DNA from: Oscillospiraceae bacterium | GTDB lineage: Bacteria > Bacillota > Clostridia > Oscillospirales > Ruminococcaceae | Length of the DNA stretch: 58,067 bases | Reading direction: 5' to 3' | Assembly: GCA_014799385.1 (NCBI GenBank) | Contig: JAAVIC010000032.1 | Location: 1-58,067 of the forward strand | Shown here: one piece after another, positions 53,229 to 58,067 of the stretch | Position numbering within the stretch: position 1 is the stretch's first letter | Layout of the letters: every line of letters starts with the position of its first letter | Notes under the pieces: generated by a model | What the model was told of the DNA's origin: nothing | The model's database searches: none | The model's input: only the letters and a program-made list of their open reading frames with translations | Translations under genes and position numbers: made by a program

Positions 53229-53897
53229 ATGGCAAAGAAAATTCTGATAATTGAAGACGATGAAGCAATTCAAAAGATACTGACCGAACCCCTCACCGCA
53301 GAGGGGCATGAAGTCGCTACGGCGTCCGACGGTGCCGAGGGTATAACGAAATTTCAAAAACAGGAGTACGACCTGATCCTGTTAGATTTGATGCTGCCAA
53401 AAATTGATGGATATACCGTATGCGAAATGATACGGCGGGAATCACAAATTCCGATAATTATTTTAACCGCGCTTGATTCGGAAGATGCTCAAATTAAAGG
53501 GTTTGACAAATTGGCAGATGATTACATCACAAAACCGTTTTCCATAAAGCTTGTTTTAAAGCGCGTCGAAGCTCTTTTACGGCGCACATCATCGGACGTG
53601 CTGTCCGACACAATTCGTTACAAGGAGATTGTTTTAAGCGAATCCGAGCGAAAAGTTACCGTTTCCGGAAACGAGGTAGCACTTACCCACTTGGAGTTTG
53701 AAATACTCTTGCTGTTCCTTAAAAACAGGGGTCGTGTTTTTACAAGGGACGATCTTCTGAATCTTGTTTGGGGCTATGATTTTATTGGAGATGAAAAGGG
53801 CGTAAACTTCCATATCATGAACCTGCGCAGGAAATTAAATGTTGATTATATTGAAACGGTCAGAGGGGTGGGATATAGGATTGCTAAGCAAAATTAA
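53229..53897 (+). CDS. OmpR/PhoB-family response regulator (VncR-like)
   Basis: A 222-aa DNA-binding regulator. The receiver domain (1-118) has DD at IIEDDEA, phospho-Asp at about 53 in LILLDLMLPKIDG, Thr in ILTALD and Lys in YITKPF. The winged-helix output (about 128-220) shows LTHLEFEILLLFLKNRGRVF and GVGYRI. GGGGGTG lies upstream of the ATG. It forms an operon with the sensor kinase, whose start lies within its 3' end. The shared 18-bp box suggests it controls itself and the adjacent permeases, as two-component/ABC permease systems for peptides or antimicrobials do. Confidence 0.93.
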   Translation: MAKKILIIEDDEAIQKILTEPLTAEGHEVATASDGAEGITKFQKQEYDLILLDLMLPKIDGYTVCEMIRRESQIPIIILTALDSEDAQIKGFDKLADDYITKPFSIKLVLKRVEALLRRTSSDVLSDTIRYKEIVLSESERKVTVSGNEVALTHLEFEILLLFLKNRGRVFTRDDLLNLVWGYDFIGDEKGVNFHIMNLRRKLNVDYIETVRGVGYRIAKQN

Positions 53898-55250
53898 GAA
53901 CAGCCTGACCGCAAAAGTATTTCTGTTGGTTTTCACCGCGCTTGGTGTTTGCTGTACGCTGATATATTGTATATTGATCGCGGTTCTCCCTAAGCAGTAT
54001 CAATTCACACAAGACAAACAGTTAAATGCAAACGCGGAGATTTTTATTACGGAGCTTAAAAATTTACAATATGAAGATGGAATCAAAGCTATATATGATT
54101 TCTGTATCCAAAACAGCTCGGCTGTCGTTCTGGTTAATGAAAATCAAACCTTGACATTCGGAAAGATAAATTCTGACGAACAATCCATAGCTACATCAAG
54201 TGTTACAGCTAATATTAGTTTTTTAAACAGCGATTCTGACTATACTATCGTGATTTCTTCGGCTATGCACGCGGTGGATAAGATTTTAAGGCTGCTTTTA
54301 AGTCTTTTGCCAGCGGTTTTTCTGATAATAATTCTTCTATCGGTTCTGAGTGCGTTTGTTTGCAGTAAAATAATAGTCTCACCGATAGCGAAAATCAGCC
54401 AAATATCCAAGCGTATGGCGTCTTTGGATATGACATGGAGATGCGATTATGCTAGCCAAGACGAGATTGGTGTTTTGGTATCAAATCTGAATACTATGGC
54501 ATTAAATCTTCAAAATTCAATGCGGGAACTGACACTTGCCAATGAGCAGCTTGCTGTTGATGTCAAGAAACTTCAAGCCTTGGATGAACAGCGCGGATAT
54601 TTTTTTGCGGCGGCATCTCACGAGCTTAAAACGCCTCTGACTATATTAAAGGGACAAATTGAAAATATGATTTTGGGATACGGCGATTATCAAAATCACG
54701 AAAAATATTTGCCGGAAGCGCTTAAAGCTACGGAAGATATTGAACGCCTTGTCAAGGAGATAATTACAATATCCAAAATGGAAAGTATGGACTTAAAAGA
54801 TACCTTGCAGGACGTTTCGATAAAGCAGACGGTCAATGATATTGTACAAATTATTTTGCCGCTTGCACAGGGTAAGCAAATTCAGATACATCAAAATATC
54901 GCTGCGATAAGTTTATATCCGTCAATCCTAACCTTTGGAATAAAGCACTATCCAACATTATCGGTAATGCCGTTCGACATTCTCCGTGCGGCGAAAATGT
55001 TTTTATTTCTTTGCAGTCTTGCGAAAACAGAAACGTGCTTGTTATCAAAAATACCGGAGTTTCCATTCCGGAAGATGACCTTTCCGAGATATTCACGCCA
55101 TTTTTTCGGGTCGACAAATCTAGGAATAAGGCTACCGGCGGAAGCGGTTTGGGATTGTACATCGTCAAAACTATTCTTGATCTGCACGGTATGATCTATT
55201 GTATAAAAAATACGGAAAACGGATTAGCCTTTTCCATTTATCTGAATTGA
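53881..55250 (+). pseudogene. Sensor histidine kinase, frameshifted (VncS-like)
   Basis: Partner of the upstream regulator. TTG 53881 lies inside the regulator gene, with AGGGGTGGG ahead. Two transmembrane segments (about 12-35 and 128-158) flank a small extracytoplasmic domain; then come HAMP and the DHp helix with phospho-His about 247 in AASHELKTPLTIL. Near 54915-54925 the frame shifts: the first frame runs on to 55194 as nonsense, while the true ATPase domain (LWNKALSNIIGNAVRHSP, VIKNTGVSI, FTPFF, GGSGLGLYIV) continues in another frame to 55250. One missing base explains it. No homopolymer is involved, so it is either a real mutation or a sequencing error; the broken form would lack kinase activity. 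Confidence 0.85.
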
Positions 55251-55265
55251 ATAAGTTTCTCCATA

Positions 55266-55298
55266 AAAGCTGTCGGTAATTTTGCCGGCAGCTTTTTT
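55266..55298 (+). terminator. Terminator of the two-component operon
   Basis: AAAGCTGTCGG (55266-55276) pairs with CCGGCAGCTTT (55285-55295) with one G-T pair, followed by TTTT. Confidence 0.85.
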
Positions 55299-55326
55299 AT
55301 ATCTAATCAAAATCATATAAAAAGCA

Positions 55327-55356
55327 AATCAAAAACTAATAAAGCGGCGGTATACT
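55327..55356 (+). promoter_or_regulatory. Permease promoter with the 18-bp box
   Basis: AATCAAAAACTAATAAAG (55327-55344) lies 6 bp before TATACT (55351-55356). It shares the box of the regulator promoter at 53180-53209. Confidence 0.65.
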
Positions 55357-55382
55357 GTTTTAGAAGGGAGTTGAGACTGCGA

Positions 55383-56720
55383 ATGAACCTTTTAAAACGA
55401 GCCGTTCTTTATTCTGTACGCAAAAAAGGAAAAACTCTGACATTATTTTTATTGATTGGGCTTGTTTCGACTTTTTTGCTCTCCTGCTTTTCAATTTTGA
55501 GCGCGGTGGAAATTTTAAATGCGAATATCCGAAAATCGATAGGCGCGGCATTTTACATAAGAGCAAATTCCAATGTTGTTCAAAACGATAAGGGTGAATT
55601 TTCTATTGAGGACAAGCGGATTCGCATTACCGACGATAATATATCCGAGATTGAGAAATGCGGTGAAGTAGCTTATTGCAACCCTATTAATTATGGTTAT
55701 GCGAAAAGTGAGGATATTAAATTTATTCCCGGTGATCGGGACGAGCCCGACAATAATATGGGTCAGATAACCGCGCTGCGCTATTCATTTTTACACTCGG
55801 ATTTTTCGGACAAGGGCGTTTCCCTTAGTGACGGAAAACATATTGATAAAACGAGTGAAAAATCGATAATTATCAGCCGCGAGCTTGCTCTGGCAAACGG
55901 TATTTCTTTAGGTGATAAGGTAATTCTTAAATCCGCAAAATTCGGAACCGGCGACGGAAAATACACCGATATTTGGGGGGACGGTCGTAAAGAAGTTGAG
56001 GTCATTGTAACGGGCATTTACGAAATTCTCAAAGAAAACAATTCCGTTACCGCAACGGCAGCAAAGCAGGAAAACCGTATTTACGCGAGCTTGGACGTCC
56101 TTTCGGAATTAGGTGAATCCGAACCGTCGGTATATACGGGAGAGGTCGATTTTTATGTTATCGATCCTGCCGAATTAACGCAAATCGTTCCAAGAGTGCG
56201 CAAAATCGACAGTATCGATTGGATAACACATTTCATTCGCACAAATGATTTTCAATACTCAAAAATCTCCGAAAGTATGGAATCTTTTAGCGGTTTTGTT
56301 AAGGCTTTGCTGATATGCGTATCGGTTGTGAGCGTTGCTATCATTACCTTGATACTGGCATTAAGTATGCGGAATCGAGTTCGGGAATCGGGGATTTTAC
56401 TTGCGGTCGGCATATCCAAAAAGGAGATATTGACGCAGTTTATCCTTGAAACTTTAATGGCTGCAATTGCGGGTTTTATCACGTCGTATATCGTTTATTA
56501 TGCTGTGCGAGACAGCTTGGCGAATATGTTGTTTGCCGATTATCAGCCGAATTTGATTACCGATGAATCATTGAAAAACGGTATTGAATTTAGTTTGAGC
56601 ATTTGGATAATCATATCGGTGTATCTTTGTCAATTGATCGTAATTGTGCTTTCTGTGGTGATCTCATCAATGACGATCCTTAGGCTCAAGCCAAAAGAGA
56701 TATTGAATAAAATAAGTTAG
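55383..56720 (+). CDS. FtsX-like ABC transporter permease (Vex-like)
   Basis: A 445-aa permease of the MacB/FtsX type: one N-terminal transmembrane helix (about 16-42), a large external domain (about 45-285), then three C-terminal helices (about 292-325, 345-372 and 400-432). SGILLAVGISKKEILTQFILE is the conserved cytoplasmic loop after the second helix. ATG 55383 is used; TTG 55371 sits too close to GGGAG. The next gene begins 11 bases on and is a paralogue, suggesting a heteromeric permease. The ATPase subunit is not in the window. It is likely a peptide or antimicrobial exporter controlled by the adjacent two-component system. Confidence 0.9.
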   Translation: MNLLKRAVLYSVRKKGKTLTLFLLIGLVSTFLLSCFSILSAVEILNANIRKSIGAAFYIRANSNVVQNDKGEFSIEDKRIRITDDNISEIEKCGEVAYCNPINYGYAKSEDIKFIPGDRDEPDNNMGQITALRYSFLHSDFSDKGVSLSDGKHIDKTSEKSIIISRELALANGISLGDKVILKSAKFGTGDGKYTDIWGDGRKEVEVIVTGIYEILKENNSVTATAAKQENRIYASLDVLSELGESEPSVYTGEVDFYVIDPAELTQIVPRVRKIDSIDWITHFIRTNDFQYSKISESMESFSGFVKALLICVSVVSVAIITLILALSMRNRVRESGILLAVGISKKEILTQFILETLMAAIAGFITSYIVYYAVRDSLANMLFADYQPNLITDESLKNGIEFSLSIWIIISVYLCQLIVIVLSVVISSMTILRLKPKEILNKIS

Positions 56721-56731
56721 GAGGGCGAACA

Positions 56732-57967
56732 ATGAGCTTTTTGAAAAGAGCTGTTTTATACAGCTTTAGACAGAAAACCAAGTCATTAATTCTGTTTTTA
56801 ATGCTCACGGTTATATTTTCGCTTTTGTTTAACAGCTTTGCTATTCGCGATGCCTCGGAGGCTGCCGTGTCGGAAATGCGAATGGGAATCGGCGGCAAAC
56901 TGAAATTGGAGATCGACACCGAGGGCAATTTCGGAAATGTACAGGAAAATGATTACGGAACCACTTCTGTTTATATTGGCGACTATGTTACCAAACCCAT
57001 TATTGACGCAGTTTCAAAAATCAAAGGTGTTGTAGATTATAATGTTGAAGATCCCGCCTCGGTATATTACGCCGGAGTGAGTTTTCAATTTATCCCGACA
57101 AGCTGGAATATCAGCACGACAAAATACGGCGCAAATGTTTCGTTTACTTCCTGTCTTTCTTCGGAGAGATGTTCGGCGTTTGAAAGCGGAAAATACACTC
57201 TGGTTGACGAAAGGCATATTAAGCCCGATGATTCTTATGCTTTGCTGATCTCAAAGGAGCTTGCGGATTACAACGGAATAAAAGTCGGCGATATTGTGAA
57301 GGTGTATTCTTCATACTTGGACTTGGAGTGCGAGGGTATGAATCCCATTGTTGAAATGGAGATCGTCGGAATATTTAACGGCACCGAGGGCACCGCGACG
57401 GGAACCGAAATAATTGCCGATCAATTACAGGCAAACTGCGGATATGTTGCATACAATACGCTCTTTAATATGTTTGCCGCCGACTATAAAAACGGTGCGG
57501 AATATCAATCGGTCACCGTGTATGTTGATGATCCTGCCGAGATTCAAAAGGTCTATGATGAAATATCTTCTCTGCCGGAAATTAAAGGCAAAACCCTAAA
57601 GCTAAGCATTGTCAACGAGGAATACCAAGCCGTTGAAACGCCTTTGGATACCCTGGGAAAATCGATAAACGCAGCGATTATAGTCATCACACTAGCAAGT
57701 TTTGCTGTGGTGACGCTGTTTCTCAATTTTTGCATTAAGGGCAGAAAAAACGAGATCGGGATACTGCTTTCGGTCGGGCAAAGCAAACTTAGTATTGTTG
57801 CGCAATTTATGACAGAAACGGCAATGACGCTTGTTGCGGCGTTTTTGGTATCGATTGTTTTGAGCAATTTGACAGTTTCCGGAGTATGCGGGATTTTTAT
57901 TCCGCAGGCGGAAAATGATCATTCAATCTCTGCCGTGAAGGTTCCCAGTCAGACCAACAGCATTTAA
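56732..57967 (+). CDS. Second FtsX-like permease, truncated at the C-terminus
   Basis: A 411-aa paralogue of the first permease with the same start (MSFLKRAVLYS, GGAGGG upstream), one N-terminal helix (about 15-38), an external domain, then helices at about 312-335 and 355-382 with NEIGILLSVGQSKLSIVAQFMTE. It stops shortly after the third helix, without the last loop and helix present in its neighbour. The final residues (about HSISAVKVPSQTNSI) do not resemble this family. The sequence after about 57915 appears foreign, so an insertion or rearrangement probably truncated it. Confidence 0.85.
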   Translation: MSFLKRAVLYSFRQKTKSLILFLMLTVIFSLLFNSFAIRDASEAAVSEMRMGIGGKLKLEIDTEGNFGNVQENDYGTTSVYIGDYVTKPIIDAVSKIKGVVDYNVEDPASVYYAGVSFQFIPTSWNISTTKYGANVSFTSCLSSERCSAFESGKYTLVDERHIKPDDSYALLISKELADYNGIKVGDIVKVYSSYLDLECEGMNPIVEMEIVGIFNGTEGTATGTEIIADQLQANCGYVAYNTLFNMFAADYKNGAEYQSVTVYVDDPAEIQKVYDEISSLPEIKGKTLKLSIVNEEYQAVETPLDTLGKSINAAIIVITLASFAVVTLFLNFCIKGRKNEIGILLSVGQSKLSIVAQFMTETAMTLVAAFLVSIVLSNLTVSGVCGIFIPQAENDHSISAVKVPSQTNSI

Positions 57968-57969
57968 AA

Positions 57970-58067
57970 TTAAGCATAAGAAAGCAAAATATTCAAAAGC
58001 ACGTCCGGATTTAGTGCGGCTTTGAACATCATTTTGCGCTTGCCTAATCGGCCGGTTTTGGCTTTAC
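57970..58067 (-). CDS. Possible 3' end of an unidentified gene (partial)
   Basis: On the minus strand an open frame enters from the window edge and ends at TAA (57970-57972), giving a 31-residue basic tail (KAKTGRLGKRKMMFKAALNP and 11 more). It might be the C-terminus of a transposase or other protein inserted into the permease gene. It is short, so this is tentative. Confidence 0.3.
   Translation of the reverse strand, partial: KAKTGRLGKRKMMFKAALNPDVLLNILLSYA

Overview
The window reads as a chromosomal segment of a mid-GC, spore-forming Clostridia (probably an Oscillospiraceae/Ruminococcaceae-type gut anaerobe). The reasons are: a SpoIIQ-like sporulation peptidase, a BspA-type leucine-rich surface protein with an NPPTG sorting signal, GH25 lysozyme, four-cysteine L28, strong AGGAGG ribosome sites, and promoters that are almost all TTGACA/TTGAAA-17-TATAAT, often with GG just before the -10 box. 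No species can be named from the sequence alone.

Region 1 (1-28.0 kb) is host backbone: surface and cell-wall genes, an EAL-HDOD signalling protein, FkbM methyltransferase, patatin lipase, pyrG, ppk1, rpmB, an aminotransferase-trpS operon, two sigma/membrane-anti-sigma pairs, an alpha/beta hydrolase, a CPBP protease and a DinB-like protein. Long palindromic leader elements with GCAAATTCAAAAC arms lie directly before the ribosome sites of at least six of these genes. Two decayed gene fragments (rpmB, DinB-like) lie beside their intact relatives.

Region 2 (28.1-46.9 kb) is an 18.8 kb integrative mobilizable element in the 3' end of tRNA-Leu(GAG). It has a 23-bp direct repeat at both ends, matching paired arm-type sites inside each end, a tyrosine integrase, a MOBP-type relaxase with MobC, and a tandem array of one intact and three to four decayed excisionase-like genes. 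Its cargo is defensive: a six-gene operon (SNF2 helicase, DUF4391, zinc-ribbon protein, a 271-aa protein, type III Mod and Res), then an AAA15 ATPase/TOPRIM-like pair with a small membrane protein.

Region 3 (47.1-52.9 kb) is a separate, very AT-rich module just outside the right att site: a DNA methyltransferase, a giant protein with an Hsp90/MORC-like ATPase at the N-terminus and a histidine kinase at the C-terminus, a receiver-like 525-aa protein and a 71-aa protein. The first two genes are each broken by a poly-G tract (G8 and G7) at which loss of a single G would restore the full frame. This looks like a phase-variable, two-component-wired modification/defence system and is the most interesting object in the window, provided the tracts are not assembly errors.

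Region 4 (53.2-58.1 kb) is an OmpR-type regulator, a frameshifted sensor kinase and two FtsX-like permeases (Vex/Vnc-like layout). The regulator and permease promoters share an 18-bp box exactly 6 bp before their -10 elements, suggesting autoregulation and direct control. The second permease is cut short near the window end, apparently by foreign sequence.
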